In this document: piece after piece, positions 52,717 through 64,000 of the stretch | How positions within the stretch are numbered: position 1 is the first letter of the stretch | Layout: each line of letters opens with the position of its first letter | NCBI RefSeq assembly: GCF_000150955.2 | Contig: NC_011688.1 | Location: 434,001-498,000 of the forward strand | From: Phaeodactylum tricornutum CCAP 1055/1 | Taxonomy: Eukaryota; Bacillariophyta; Bacillariophyceae; Surirellales; Neidiaceae | Direction: 5' to 3' | DNA: 64,000 nucleotides | Program-made: the position numbers and the translations under genes | Notes under the pieces: generated by a model | What the model saw: the letters and a program-made list of their open reading frames with translations, nothing else | Database searches by the model: none | What the model was told of the DNA's origin: nothing

Positions 52717-55700
52717 TCAACCAAAGAAAAAGTTCCAGAGATTGCGATTGTTTTGATCGCCTTGCTGAATACGGGAGCCTAGTCTACCGCCGGGTCCGTC
52801 AGGCGATCGAGCATTTTGTGACCGTAACTGATGTTCTAGTTCTTGTCGTCCCAATTCTTCTTCAAGCTGGCGACGTTGCAATTCTCGAATAGTCCACCGA
52901 AGCGTTTCGTTTTCTTCGAGTAGGGCCGTACGTACCCCTTGATCAAACGGGGATTGTATCTGATGCTGAAGCGAAGGATTCAGACTGCCTTGTCTCGGAG
53001 CCGGCCAATGCTGGTCTTGGGAATCAGACCCTCTCGAGTAAAAGCTTCCTAGTGAAAAGTTGAACGGGGCTGCACGGCTAGCGAACTGGATTCCTCCTCC
53101 CGTTACAGGCTCGGTAATTCCCGGAGCAAGCCGTTCTGAGTGAACCTGATCAGCTGCGATCGAACGAAGTTCTTGTTCCCGAGAGAATTGCCCGACCCTA
53201 CTGATTACAATTTGCGCCTCGCTCAGCAACTCTTCAAATGAAGCGTTTTTCCGAGAAAGTTCAAGGTTGCGATCGCTGAGATCAGTGCACTGCTCCTGCA
53301 AGACCTCAATTTCGATCCTTTCCCTTTCACGCTTCCGACGAGAGTGTACGACATTCATTCGTCGTTTTCTCTCCTTCCTTTCTTCTTCCGACAGTGATTG
53401 CAGAGGTTTGACACCAGTGAAGTCAAACATCCTTTCAGCGGTGTTTTTGCCTCCAGATCCGGCAGGTAAGTTCCATTCCAACCGTGTCTGAAGTTCCATC
53501 CACTGAATGAAGTGTTCAAAACCCCATTCCCCACCGATTGTCTTGGGGAGACCTTCCTTGCTCAGGCCCTCCCTTCTCATTGCTTCCACAATAGAACCCT
53601 TGGTAGACCTGTCGTGAAAGATCACCCTTTCATCCACGACGTGTCCAAAAACCTGCCGCATTGATGCTAGGCCCTTTTCGCGAGATATCAAAGGCTGGCC
53701 TTCCGCACAGCTTTGTATTAAGTGCACCGCTCTGATGTGGATCGGTAGTGAGTTCAACACCAGCTCGGCGTTTAATTTCTTTCCCCTTTCAGCCTTGACT
53801 TTGTTGATAAGGCAAACCATAACAACGCCACCTTGACGTGACTGGGCGTTGGAAGCAGCAAGATCCAAAACATAGAACATGACACGAAGTCTGCAATCCA
53901 ACGAAGCTTTTACGAGTTTAGACGGATCGAAACAAACGACTGAATTGCCTTCTTGATCCTTGGGGAGAAGAGAAAAGAAGCCAGTACCGAGAAGGTTCAG
54001 TTCCCTACGACCCAGAGCACCTTCACCAGTTTGAGTAAGAGGCAGAACGAACTTGTTACCAAATATCGATTTCCTCGTTTGCCAGTATGACGCCATCTTC
54101 TGCGCTGCCACTTCTGGATCGTTGTTTGCGTATCTTAAGTAACGAGCATAGCTTGAATTGAACGAGTGCAATTCCGTATTTCGACGAGCTGCCTCCTCCA
54201 TAGCATTCTTCTTCGCGACTGGAAGCGCACCCAGGGCTCTTTCTATTGCCAACTGAGCTTGTTCCCCGCCTGTTCCGACCGTACTAGCAGTGACTCCGCT
54301 TGCATTTGGCTCATGGACTGTGGGCGAACCTTCGTTGTCCAAAGCTGCCGACATTAGCAATCGAAGAGAAGGCCCTGCAGTATTGTGACTTTCGCGTTCC
54401 GCTTGCAGCCGGTCGGCTCTCCATAGCACTTTGTAGTCGTCGCTCAACGAACCTCCGCAGCATTTCGGCAATGAGGCTCCGTCGAGACCAAAAGTCTCCA
54501 ACTTTTTAACCATTTCGTCATGCCCTTCCTTGCTGTGAAAGCTTGTTCTGTGACTCACCATTGCTCCTAAGACTTTGAGCACTGTTGGGAGGATTAAGCG
54601 CAAAAAAGATCTTCCCTCAGATTTAGCGCGACAGTGGACCAAGTGGAGATGTTGGTGCCTTGTTGGAAACGCCTCCCTGACCATATCAGAGCACACAGTG
54701 ATTGCCGAATCGAAGCTAGATTTCGGAGCTCCTGCTTGTCCCATAAGGACAATCCCAATATAGCCTTCTGTGCATGCTAAAGGATATTCGCAAAGTATTG
54801 TCCACAAGTAGAAACTGAGCCGGAGTCTTGTGTCAAGCGAATAGTTGATTCTCTTCGAGGGGTCTAAGCATGCCACCGGACGTCCACTTTTATCGCTCGG
54901 TAAAATAATGAAATAACCTGAGCTCAGGGTTCGCACGACGTCGTCGCCTATAGCACCAAACTGTGTCATGGGCAAAAAGGCCTTTCCCTTGAAAATCTTC
55001 TTTCTCCACTTCCAATAACAGGCCAGCCGCTGCGCCGCCGCCCATGCATTAAACTTTTCGAAGCGAAGAAAGCGAAGGGGAGGAGACTCCGCGAACACCA
55101 GGCCTGGAACACGTCGCAGAGCCTCGAGGTAGTCCTTTTTTTCGTCTTCAGCGATGAAATCGAAGGCACCTTCTAGTTGCTGAATAGCATGACGAACAAC
55201 AAAAGGACTTTCCTGTACAGTTTCATTTCCGGAACCGGTTATTTTCGACATCGATGGTTTGGCTAAACGCGACATCTCCTCGAGGTTCTTGTGTACGAGC
55301 ATTTTTTTGAATGTGCCGTTTATCCAAGTTCCACCAATATTGCTCGGAAGCCCCGAAACTGTAAAGCCATGTGGTTCGAGCTTCAAAAGCGCTTCTGCCG
55401 GTGAATGTGCAACATGAACGAAAGTTTTGCCTCTCAGCTTGTATTGGACATGACTAGAGGCATTGAAAGCAATAGAGTCCTGGCGAGCGGCTTGTGACGT
55501 GTCTTTCAAGATCGTAAGGAAATGGATGCTTTCGATTGGGAAACCGTCGTCAAGCATTCCCAAAAATTCCTGAACAGACTCAAGGGAACCGGGAAGACTT
55601 TGTGGAGCATTGAAACTGATCAAAATGACCAATTTGTTCTTTGACCTAAAAAAATCAGTCCCGATACAAGCGAGATAAAACATTGTCCGATACAGAGCCT

Positions 55701-57227
55701 CCGAGGACGTCAAATCAGCAACTCGTGTGCCATCGCAATAGAGCACGCACGACCCGTTTCTACAGGCAGGAAGCAGAGTGACCTTTTCACTTTGAAGCGC
55801 GAGAACCTCCTCCGACGATAGGGCACCAGTCCCAACGGAGACCATTGGTAGCAACGTCTTCGGCCCGAAGAGTTTCTTTCGATGCTTCCAGTACGCCGCA
55901 AGCCTTTTGGAAGCAGCCAAAGCGTCGAATTGTTCAAACTCCAAAAAATTGTGCGGATTGGACTCGACTTTGACCAAATCAGGCATTTCCTCTTTCGCCT
56001 CGAAATAAGCCGCTGATTCCTGCTTGGGTAGAAGGGTGATAGCTTCATCAGTCAAGCTGTCCCATTGCAGATGCCTTACAGCTTAGGTTGTGGCACAACA
56101 GAGATAAAATTTTACTGTTAGCAATTTTAGACCATTGGTATATCTCTTCAATATAATGGATTTATGCACTTACCAGAATAATTCTCCGGTGCGTTCATAT
56201 CATGCCTTGGTACCGGCGCTCCAACTCCCTCAGCAGGTCCTTTATTGCGGGATGGGCATCTAGATTCACTCCACTTCTCAAATTGATGCATTTCCTGGGC
56301 TAAAGAAAAATACGCTTCTTCTGAGATTGCTGACAACTTAGGCTTGGGTCCAGTATATACACTCGACTTCTTCAAAGCTTGTCCAGTTCTTGGCGTATTG
56401 ATCTCCATCCATTTATCGAAATTGTCGTAGCTCCAGGAACCTCCAAGTTTTTCCGGAATCGATTCCTTCGAAAGCCCGTGCCTAGTGAGCTCGGAGAGTA
56501 GTTCCGGGCCGCCGTGAAATTCTGTGGTGGGCGTTAGGAACCCAACTAGTCCAGTTGTCCAGTAGGGAAAGGTTCTCTTGATAAGAGAGCTTATGCCTCC
56601 ATCATTAGATTGCGGTAGACAGTAGTGGATAGCTTTCAACTTGAGCGCGAAAGTTCTATCCATTAAATCAAGAAGCTGTCCAAGCTTTTTTGACCATCGT
56701 ATGGTGTCTAAAACTCGAACAAATACAACACCCTCAGTCTGAGACTTTTCGTTTGAGGAAGCTACTTGCATCCAGAAAAAGAAACAGCGTAAGCCACGAG
56801 TCCACGACATTTCTGCATCTTCGGCTTCATTCCGGGAAGGATCGAAACAGAAAACGGAACAACCTTCTGTATCGTTCGGCAACGGTACACCCGACCCAAT
56901 TGCCAAATGTTCTAAATCATCAGTCGACATCGCACCAGCGCCACTCAGGTCGAGTAGTGATAAAAAAGCCCTCTCGCCAAAGATGTGCTTACGTCGCGTC
57001 CAATACTTCGCTATGCAACTGGCGACGACCTGGACATCATAGTCATAGCATTTCAGGTAGTGTAAAATCTGAGACTCTGTATCGACCAGATGAGGTGCGA
57101 GGCGCTGCGCTTCGAGAAATTCTCTGTTTTCATCAGCTGCCATTGATTGTAACGCCTCTTTCACCTGCGTGAAACTGAAAGAGTCGTCGTCAGACGCAGC
57201 CCCACACACCCTTGATTCAGACTTCAT
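52717..57227 (-). CDS. Four-module CRAL-TRIO-like protein with C-terminal bZIP region
   Basis: Model: exons 57227-56174 and 56081-52717, intron 56082-56173 (GTAAGT...CTAAG, 92 nt), 1,472 aa. The frame of exon 2 has no ATG at its head, which supports the splice. Four modules of ~270 residues recur. Each has AxxLAxYWxxRKKIFG, then L....G.......LP.D..G..V, and the CRAL-TRIO-like end G(L)..ESIPEKLGGSW or a variant. They span about 20-280, 365-630, 660-940 and 960-1230. Near residue 1250 comes a bZIP: ERKRRMNVVHSRRKRERE (N...SR..R basic region), then heptads ending IVISRV. A second coiled coil (ENETLRWTIRELQRRQLEEE) lies near the C-terminus. A lipid-responsive transcription factor is an attractive but untested idea. 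Confidence 0.78.
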
Positions 57228-59074
57228 GGTCGTAAGTTCGACTTCTGACCGACAACGATTGGAAGGGCTGTGTTAGATGTGATCAATACCACACCAGGAA
57301 GGCACACCGAGGGAGCTTCCTAAAACAATCGTGAAATCAGTTCAGGTCCAGCAGCCAAGGAATCTCTTCAAATGTTGATGAAAGAAACCGATGAGGAGAG
57401 ACCACGAGAACAGGAGTCCGAAAAATTCTTCCCCGACTAGTGAGTCGAACACTGACATTGTGACAGCCAAAATCAACTCCAACCACTGCCACAAACAACT
57501 TACATGTTAGGTGGCCAATATCGTTTGCCTTACAGTTAGACAGAAGCAGTTTGATAAGTCGAAAAAAAAGGGTCTCCGAAGACAGTATAATAATTTTATT
57601 TGAAGGAGAGGATTGTGTATATATATATGCTAGGACACAAGATCGAATCCAATTGCATACAACAATAGGAAAACAATTTTTCTACTTTTCTGATAGTTTC
57701 TTACGTCAATTTTACACTTCTAGTTGTCTTGTCAGACAAACAACAACAGTCTTGAGCAAACTAGGAACTTTTTCAGCGACAACCTCGTGTTCGTCTCTAT
57801 CGAAGTAGAGAGAACTTTAACTTATGTTAACACACACATAGCGATCGGTTTTGAACCTTTGGACAAGGACTCGTTATCTTTTGAGCAGATTTGCTAATCT
57901 GGCCGAAACCAGGATTTCCCAACTGTAGTAACTACGGTAGGCATGAAACTTGGGTAGGAAGTGGTTTTTCAGAGTCAGTAAAAAATCACAGTGAATACGT
58001 ACATTAAATGTAATGCTATAAGCAAAACTCTAGTCTAAAGTTTTGTAAGTAATATTTCAGTCGTAAAAGCATCAATTAGATGTGCTTAGAAAAGTTTCAT
58101 ACACGCCGGCTTATATCCTATAAATTTTATAGGATCTTACTATTGGAGAGGAGTGTGGATAGACTTTTATTTACTTTCACAGTCAATACTTTTAATAGGA
58201 AATGAAGTGGTAACAAAAACTACTTCTGTAAGTATCCGACCTCTTTTACCCACATTACCATAGTTTTGTACTGTCGGAACATGTGAGTTGGCGGAAACTA
58301 TAGCGTATACTTTGGATGGCGTATGCATGACTGCCTCAAGCTGAATTGGCGTGCTAAAATACAGCCGTGCGACGGAATTAAATGATGTGGCTGACAATGA
58401 ACGCTTTGAAGCCTGGAAAGGCTATCAGTTGCGCATTTCAATTTTTTTGTTGCTGACATAAAACCAGGAAGTGCGGCAAGGATCTTTCCACATGAACAGT
58501 CAAAATGTCTGTTAGCATGTGTGTCCTGTGGAATAGTATGTGCCTAACGACGCGAAACGATGCCAACCAAGGCACGAGTGGACACGCAAAACGACAAACA
58601 ATTTCAAATGTTGTGTGTATACGAAATCTGGAAGGACACAACAACTTAGACAGTTTTAACTGAATTCGATGTCTGTTGTTCGCACACATGTATATTCATA
58701 TAAATGACTGACTATTTCTTTCTAAGTGGTTTCCAATGAAATTTCGGGGGAACATTCCTACTATCTATGAGTATGCTAATCCTTAGATGAGGCACAAGAA
58801 AAATATTTTAACCGTCTCATTCGGCTTCAAAAGTAACTGTAAATGAATGCCGACGGATAAACGCAGCGTATGAACAGTAAAGAGGCAAGCAACGTGCGGT
58901 ATGTTGACTGTGTGGGACAGCTGGCAAAGGACTTAATTTGCGAAAGGTGCTGTGCAAGCAGGATTAGCACAGCGCAACTTTAGTAAGTCTTTCTGCTCGC
59001 TGCTTCCAAATTGGACGAAGTATAGAAGTGCAGGCCTCGTTGCTTCCTACACCGGCAATCCAGTCCCCGGAACG
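57228..59074. other. Long intergenic region
   Basis: 1.85 kb between the divergent CRAL-TRIO/bZIP gene and the gene at 59.1 kb. AT-rich, with a (TA)n run near 57616-57628. Frames of up to ~85 codons look like chance. In-frame codons from 58952 to the next ATG begin with GTG and are treated as 5' flank. Confidence 0.45.
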
Positions 59075-60922
59075 ATGGAAGATAAACTCTCGTCACCTTC
59101 GTCATCCTCTCAGGGCGCCAGTGTCGCCACCCCGGTCAAGCGACAGCACGAAAGCGACGATATTGCGCTTGTAATACGAAAACAGCCTCCCTCGCACGTG
59201 TTTTCTGGTGAAGTGTTCGACATTGAGTTTGAATTGGAAGTCAGTCCAGGATCGCAGTATAGCCCTCCCGCGAACGTCGAGGTCATGGTCACACTTGATT
59301 CAAGCAAAGGCATATCGAAAGATGAAACGAAGTTAATTATTTTGGAAGAACCTCGCTTGTCGCCTAGTCGCAAAACTGGGAAAGCTAGATGTCGGCTTGA
59401 CTGCGTTATCTTACCGAAAGAACGTGGGGCTGCAGTTTGCATTCGCGTCGGGGCCAAAAAAGAGCGAGAAATATCTGCATGTGTCACAAACTACATTCAT
59501 ATTGTAAGAGCAAAGCTTTGGGTTCGTGTTGATGAGTCTTGGGGAAATGTTTGGTACAAAGATGAAGGTGGTCGGGACAAATCGATTGAAGTCACCGTTA
59601 AGGCCTTCGATCAGCAAAATAACATTGTGAAGGAAAGAGTGCCACTTTCCTTGAAATTATGTTATGACTCCCCATCTCTTTTAAGAGTTTCCAATCAGCA
59701 TCTTTTACGCAAGCTTGGGTCTGAGAGAACTCTCCAAATCGAGGAACAAACTGGCATAGCAAAGATTAGATTCCGAATAGAGGATGTGTCCAAAAATCAC
59801 CAAGGTCAAGACTTTGTGGTGGAAATATCAGCAGACAAAGAATTCCAAGACTTTGCTCCGGCGACAACACCGCCAGTAGCCGTTCGCTCGAAGAGGAATA
59901 AACGTCACAGAAACACTCCGTCCAGTGGAAGCTCTCGCCCGTCAATTGCACTGGACCGAAATCGCAATGAAACATTTCTGGGTATGCAAGAGGCAGCACA
60001 GTTTTCAAATCCTGTAACCTCTCTTAGTCCGGATACAGGGAGACTGAGGGAAGCGCTTCAAGAGGTAATACACTGGACAGAAGAAGTCGTGAACGGTCTC
60101 TATCCGTTGCAATGGCAAGTTCTCGGATACACGCAGAATCCCGACGGGAGTCCTGACTATAGTCGACCTTATCACAGCATGACAAATCCCAATGCAGTCA
60201 TCAGCAGGGTACTTTCCACGTACAACCAATCTACTCGGGACAACCTTAACATTTTAAAGCAGGCAGTTGACCGGACAGAAGTATTGAACGATACAAGCGG
60301 ACAATCGTCTTATGCTGCACCTGCCAACATGCAGAGAGCGTTTGACTCGATGGGGGACGCGGGTCAGCCTCAGAACATATTGCCCTCTCGCCAACGGATA
60401 GACCCGGTCTACGGAGATTACGCAACTTTGCAGCATCCATCATATTTTCCGCAACCACCTTCGCGTACAGGTGATCCGGCGATGTTGAATACCCCAGGTC
60501 GGCGTTCGCATCATGTGAGTTACGGGAGCCAATCCAAGATAAATTCCAATGAAGACAATCCAGAGAGTCTGGTGGAATATGTTCTGGCGAAAAAATACAA
60601 ATCCCTGCATAGTGGAGAGCATTTGGGCTTTCCAGCATACTCAGGTAACAAAGAAATAGTGGGTTTCTACCGTGAGGCGACGAACAAGCTGGGAGCTAGC
60701 CAATTCGTTGCTATAGGCAGGCACACCCGCGATTTCGGGCCCTTCGAGATTTTGCAAGCAACTGATATTCTTGAGGAGGCAATAGCGAACAAAAGCGACG
60801 CGGTTCATGCTCTAAAAGATTGGGGCTCGATTGGGAATTTAATCGATCACTGTCTTGTTTATGATTTCAGCAAAGATGTTTCTGGTGTTGGAGGCACTCA
60901 CCATTCTTTATCGGGGGCCTGA
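59075..60922 (+). CDS. Orphan protein with beta-sandwich-like N-terminal half
   Basis: Not recognised. 615 aa from the first ATG (59075). Residues ~30-280 alternate hydrophobic and polar residues in a beta-rich pattern (HVFSGEVFDIEFELEV, KSIEVTVKAFDQQNNIV, PLSLKLCYDS), reminiscent of two immunoglobulin-like folds, though no family was identified. A basic linker (RSKRNKRHRN) could be a nuclear signal. The helical middle has EALQEVIHWTEEVVNG, and the C-terminal ~110 residues look folded (LVEYVLAKKYKSL ... GASQFVAIGRHTRDFGPFEI). Single exon, no signal peptide or membrane segment. It may belong to a stramenopile-specific family. Confidence 0.65.
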   Translation: MEDKLSSPSSSSQGASVATPVKRQHESDDIALVIRKQPPSHVFSGEVFDIEFELEVSPGSQYSPPANVEVMVTLDSSKGISKDETKLIILEEPRLSPSRKTGKARCRLDCVILPKERGAAVCIRVGAKKEREISACVTNYIHIVRAKLWVRVDESWGNVWYKDEGGRDKSIEVTVKAFDQQNNIVKERVPLSLKLCYDSPSLLRVSNQHLLRKLGSERTLQIEEQTGIAKIRFRIEDVSKNHQGQDFVVEISADKEFQDFAPATTPPVAVRSKRNKRHRNTPSSGSSRPSIALDRNRNETFLGMQEAAQFSNPVTSLSPDTGRLREALQEVIHWTEEVVNGLYPLQWQVLGYTQNPDGSPDYSRPYHSMTNPNAVISRVLSTYNQSTRDNLNILKQAVDRTEVLNDTSGQSSYAAPANMQRAFDSMGDAGQPQNILPSRQRIDPVYGDYATLQHPSYFPQPPSRTGDPAMLNTPGRRSHHVSYGSQSKINSNEDNPESLVEYVLAKKYKSLHSGEHLGFPAYSGNKEIVGFYREATNKLGASQFVAIGRHTRDFGPFEILQATDILEEAIANKSDAVHALKDWGSIGNLIDHCLVYDFSKDVSGVGGTHHSLSGA

Positions 60923-61305
60923 TAGGAATTAAGGTTGACTGAACTATTTTTACTGCCGAATACACACAGAAAGGCAACCGTCCAGTTGAGTCTTACGCTG
61001 CACATACCGGTTTTACATTAGTTCTCAAGGTGCGCAATCTAATTCAGAGGATAGAGAATGTCGACCAACCTAGCTAAACCCCTTTTTGCGAGGCATCGAG
61101 AGAGCAACCGTCTCGATCACAAACATTTAAGGCCTACGCCGGCACCTCGATGCAAGCAATCACCATATAGTAGACGATCATACGTAACTCTTAAATCACT
61201 AGAAGCCCGACAAGTACGGTTTTACTCACAGTCAGGAAACATAGCATTGGAGTGCGGGCAGCTAGCTTTAGACGAGCCCGTAGGCCTGATAACACCGGTG
61301 TGGCT
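60923..61305. other. Convergent 3' region
   Basis: 380 bp between two convergent genes. No feature recognised. Confidence 0.4.
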
Positions 61306-63875
61306 TCACGACGGCCCCTCAGAATTCCATGAACTTTCTTTGTCTTTGACCAGGCCTTGCTCCTTCAAAAACTGCAGTTGTTTTTCCCGTTGTAGCTTTG
61401 AGCGTTCGTGAAGAGAGAGATGCTGTACCAAAGTGCAGAGATAGAATAGCATGAGATCAGAGTTTTGTAAGATGGCATCAATCAAGGTTCGAGACTTACT
61501 GAGACTGATTCCGTCATTTTCTTTTCGTCAGAAAGTTCATCCCCAGCCAGACGATTGCGGTTGTCTCCCTCCTCTGTGAAATCTGCTGCCCCATTTGAAT
61601 TAATTGAACCGCTACTGTCGTCCTCATCCGAAGAGCGTTCATCAGGAAGTGGACCAAGTACAGCCTCCTCCATACGTTTCCAAATACGGGAACCCTGCGA
61701 CTTGACAGACCTAGAAGAAGATGTCTTTCCGTGCCGCTTGGACAGACCTGGAGATCTACCCGCTTGCTCTTGACGAGGATTGTTTTCGTCAACGCGAGCG
61801 CGACTGGGAGTGCTTTGTTTCTCTGCTTCAAGCCTAGTCAGTTGTGCAACAGACGCCTTCCCTGAAGCAATCGGCGATGTATCGTGGACTCCGCTAGGAC
61901 GCGGAATGTCATTTCTTCTAATACGTGGTGCTTGTGGACTATTCTTCTTTGACGCGCGGGCAGCCTCTAGGTGGTTCTGTGGAAAAGAACCAACCCCGAT
62001 ATACGTCGGGGGGCCCGGAGTTCTCTGTGATGAACTATTTTGCCTTGTGCCATTCATGTTGGGACTGTTTCCTCCCAGATCTCGATATGGTGAGTACTCG
62101 TTGGTAAACGCTTCGTAATGTCGCTGCGTACGGTCTTCGGTCAACTCAGACATGTGGCTCTTATTGTCAATATCTTCGACCAGATTGCGTCGATCACTTG
62201 TCTTTTCTTCTTTCGCAAAAGGCAGCCCTCGAGCGACATCTTCGGCTTCATTGTCGTTATCGACGTTTTCACTTTCATCCCTTCCGCGATGAACGACAAC
62301 AATATTGTTGCGGGACCGCGACGCATATGAACGATGGTCGAAAGGACCGATACTTCCGCCGACTACACTACCCACTCCAGATTGTGACATCATTTCCATC
62401 ATATTTTGTTGCACTTTGACTTGGCTCTCCATTTTTTCAACATAGCGTTCCAGTAAACTATTCTTTTCCCGCTCTTGCTCCGCTTGCATTTTGTGACTTT
62501 CTTGTTGGTGGCGCATCATAGATAGTTCAGACATAGCATTTTCCAATCTGGATCGCAAATCGATTACCTCTTTTTTTAGGATCTTCTTGTGCTGCTGTAC
62601 TTCACTCAATTTAGTTTTTTGCTGACTTTGGTACATGGTGACTTCCATTCGTGTACTACTGAGATCTTTCTCAACGTCTTTCAGCTCTTTCTGGGACTGC
62701 TGATACTTCGCTGTTGCCGTATCAACTTGAGCTTGCCATTGCTGCTTCTCCGTCAAGAATTCGTTTTTCAGTTCTTCCAGTTCCTTTGTAAGCTCTTCCA
62801 CCTTGACCTGATCTGACTGGCCTGTCTGCTGCAGGTTGTCCCGAAGACGTTCTTTTTGGCAGTGTAGATCGATGGAGACTTCTTCGACGACTTGCAAGTA
62901 TTCTAAAAGGAGCCGCACTGCTTGTGGTATACCCATATCTTGGATCCGGACTGTTCCTAAATTCCGTTGAAACTGGGCACGTTTCTCCAGAATTCTTGGG
63001 TCCAAGTCTGAAACCGGTCGCTCCAACGAGTCTTCCATTAGGCGCCAACACGATCGTCGAACGTCCTCTTGACTGCTACGAACGCGATACAACTCATCCT
63101 GACATTCTTCCTGCACGCGCGCGGCCCCGTCTAAATCGGTGTGAAGGCCTTGTAACTGTTGCGCAAAGCCGTCACAGACTTGCTTGTAGGCTTCACACTC
63201 GTCCAACAAGGCGGAATGGCGACAATTCAACAAGGAATCCGTCCAATGCTCTGATTCGGTATCACTGCCGGTACAAAAGTAGAATGGTCGTAAGTCTGGA
63301 TTTACCTGGTCGTCGCCGGCGAGTTCAAGAACGTGCTTGTCAGCAGAAGAGCGGTGAACAGAGGTGTAACATTCGAGATCGATAATCCCTGCCGGGTGAC
63401 TTGATGATAACTTGGAGGGTTCTGGTCCAGCTGATCCGCCTTCCGTTTCTTCATTGGCATTGTTTTGTCCATTGAATAAGTAAAGACTGCCGCGCTTTTC
63501 GTGCTGCTTACGGTTGCCGTAACCGAGTTGGACCGCTTTGTTCCAACTTTCCTGCTGCTGGGGAGTTGGATTGGGTATTGGTGGGGCTTGACCGGGAACT
63601 ACATTGGCGTCAAAGTAGTAAAGAAAGCTGTGTGGTACAATACAACACCATCGTGCTTGCCAAACATGCTGTTCGTTACGTTTGAAAAGCCAGCCGGATT
63701 TCGTGGCGAGCATCTGCAGAACGTCGGGGGATCTCGGGGGTGCGCTTTTGATGGTACATACTGTGTTGAGATTGGAAAACCAGGATGAGGTAACCCCTGT
63801 TCGACTGAGAACTGCTCTCTTGGCATCTTCTCCCGCTTGCGAAAGCTGAGCGGTTAGACCCTGCTTGGCTGCCAT
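61306..63875 (-). CDS. PH-domain coiled-coil protein
   Basis: Probable phosphoinositide-binding adaptor. Model: exons 63875-61500 and 61422-61306, intron 61423-61499 (GTAAGT...TACAG, 77 nt), 830 aa. The PH domain lies at ~57-220: KSGWLFKRNEQHVWQARWCC, a long insertion, then GIIDLECYTSV, FYFCTGSDTESEHWTDSLLN. The conserved W of the last helix is present. A helical region (~220-340) leads to a long coiled coil (~340-480) with heptads such as VEELTKELEELKNEF. A disordered Ser/Arg-rich stretch follows. Exon 2 adds HLSLHERSKLQREKQLQFLK, a further helix. An unspliced reading would end a few codons after the donor. Possible roles are membrane trafficking or cytoskeleton; none is shown. Confidence 0.78.
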
Positions 63876-64000
63876 GCTGCTTGAACGAACTGGCGGTCAA
63901 ATTCGTGAATATTCGCGAGTCGGGAATTTGAGATTGTTCTTTATTGGGATTCTGCACAAACGCGAACGAATTTAGCCCTTCTCAGAGGTCAGGAGGAGCA

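Noticed and set aside
17224-56173. Three introns of exactly 92 nt (17224-17315, 44157-44248, 56082-56173) as possible introner-like copies
   Set aside because: Their sequences do not resemble each other beyond the splice sites; equal length is likely coincidence.
57551-57808. 85-codon frame in the gap before 59 kb
   Set aside because: AT-rich, overlaps a TA run, no domain or conserved-looking pattern.

Overview
The window is nuclear DNA of a photosynthetic stramenopile, almost certainly a pennate diatom and most likely Phaeodactylum tricornutum. The evidence is a fucoxanthin-chlorophyll a/c antenna gene with an ASAFAP-type bipartite plastid presequence, a second plastid-type HLIP-like gene, small GT-AG introns (about 52-166 nt), dense genes on both strands, and protein families typical of diatoms. 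Species identity is inference. All gene models below were spliced by hand: for each intron I checked that donor, acceptor and reading phase agree.

Layout. 0-9.4 kb: antenna protein, mitochondrial 3-hydroxyacyl-CoA dehydrogenase, M50 protease, ATP synthase subunit d, a sulfotransferase-like type II membrane protein and an ankyrin/TRP-like channel. 9.4-16.8 kb: a quiet 1.8 kb stretch, a TPR-like protein, an HLIP-like protein, threonine synthase and ribosomal protein eL22. 17-24.5 kb: a tandem pair of cation-diffusion-facilitator-like transporters, a secreted potato-inhibitor-I protein, an omega-amidase/nitrilase and an orphan protein. 24.9-26.1 kb: a non-autonomous DNA element with long, palindrome-rich terminal inverted repeats. 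26.6-32.9 kb: a four-exon CRAL-TRIO gene, a CinA-like/nucleotidylyltransferase fusion and an NhaC-type antiporter. 34-45 kb: a 2,083-residue SEC16 with 13 WW domains and an FG nucleoporin with two RanBP2-type zinc fingers. 46-64 kb: a large disordered orphan, a coiled-coil protein, a 1,472-residue protein with four CRAL-TRIO-like modules and a bZIP region, an orphan with beta-sandwich-like sequence and a PH/coiled-coil protein.

The genes do not form one pathway. The most unusual items are domain fusions: WW arrays on both sides of the SEC16 core (ER exit-site scaffold), and lipid-binding-type CRAL-TRIO modules joined to a bZIP DNA-binding region. The second has a single-module relative 25 kb away in the same window. 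Next come the CinA-like/NMN-adenylyltransferase-like fusion whose CinA signature motif is lost, and the tandem transporters whose usual first metal ligand is Ala in both copies and whose introns share no position.
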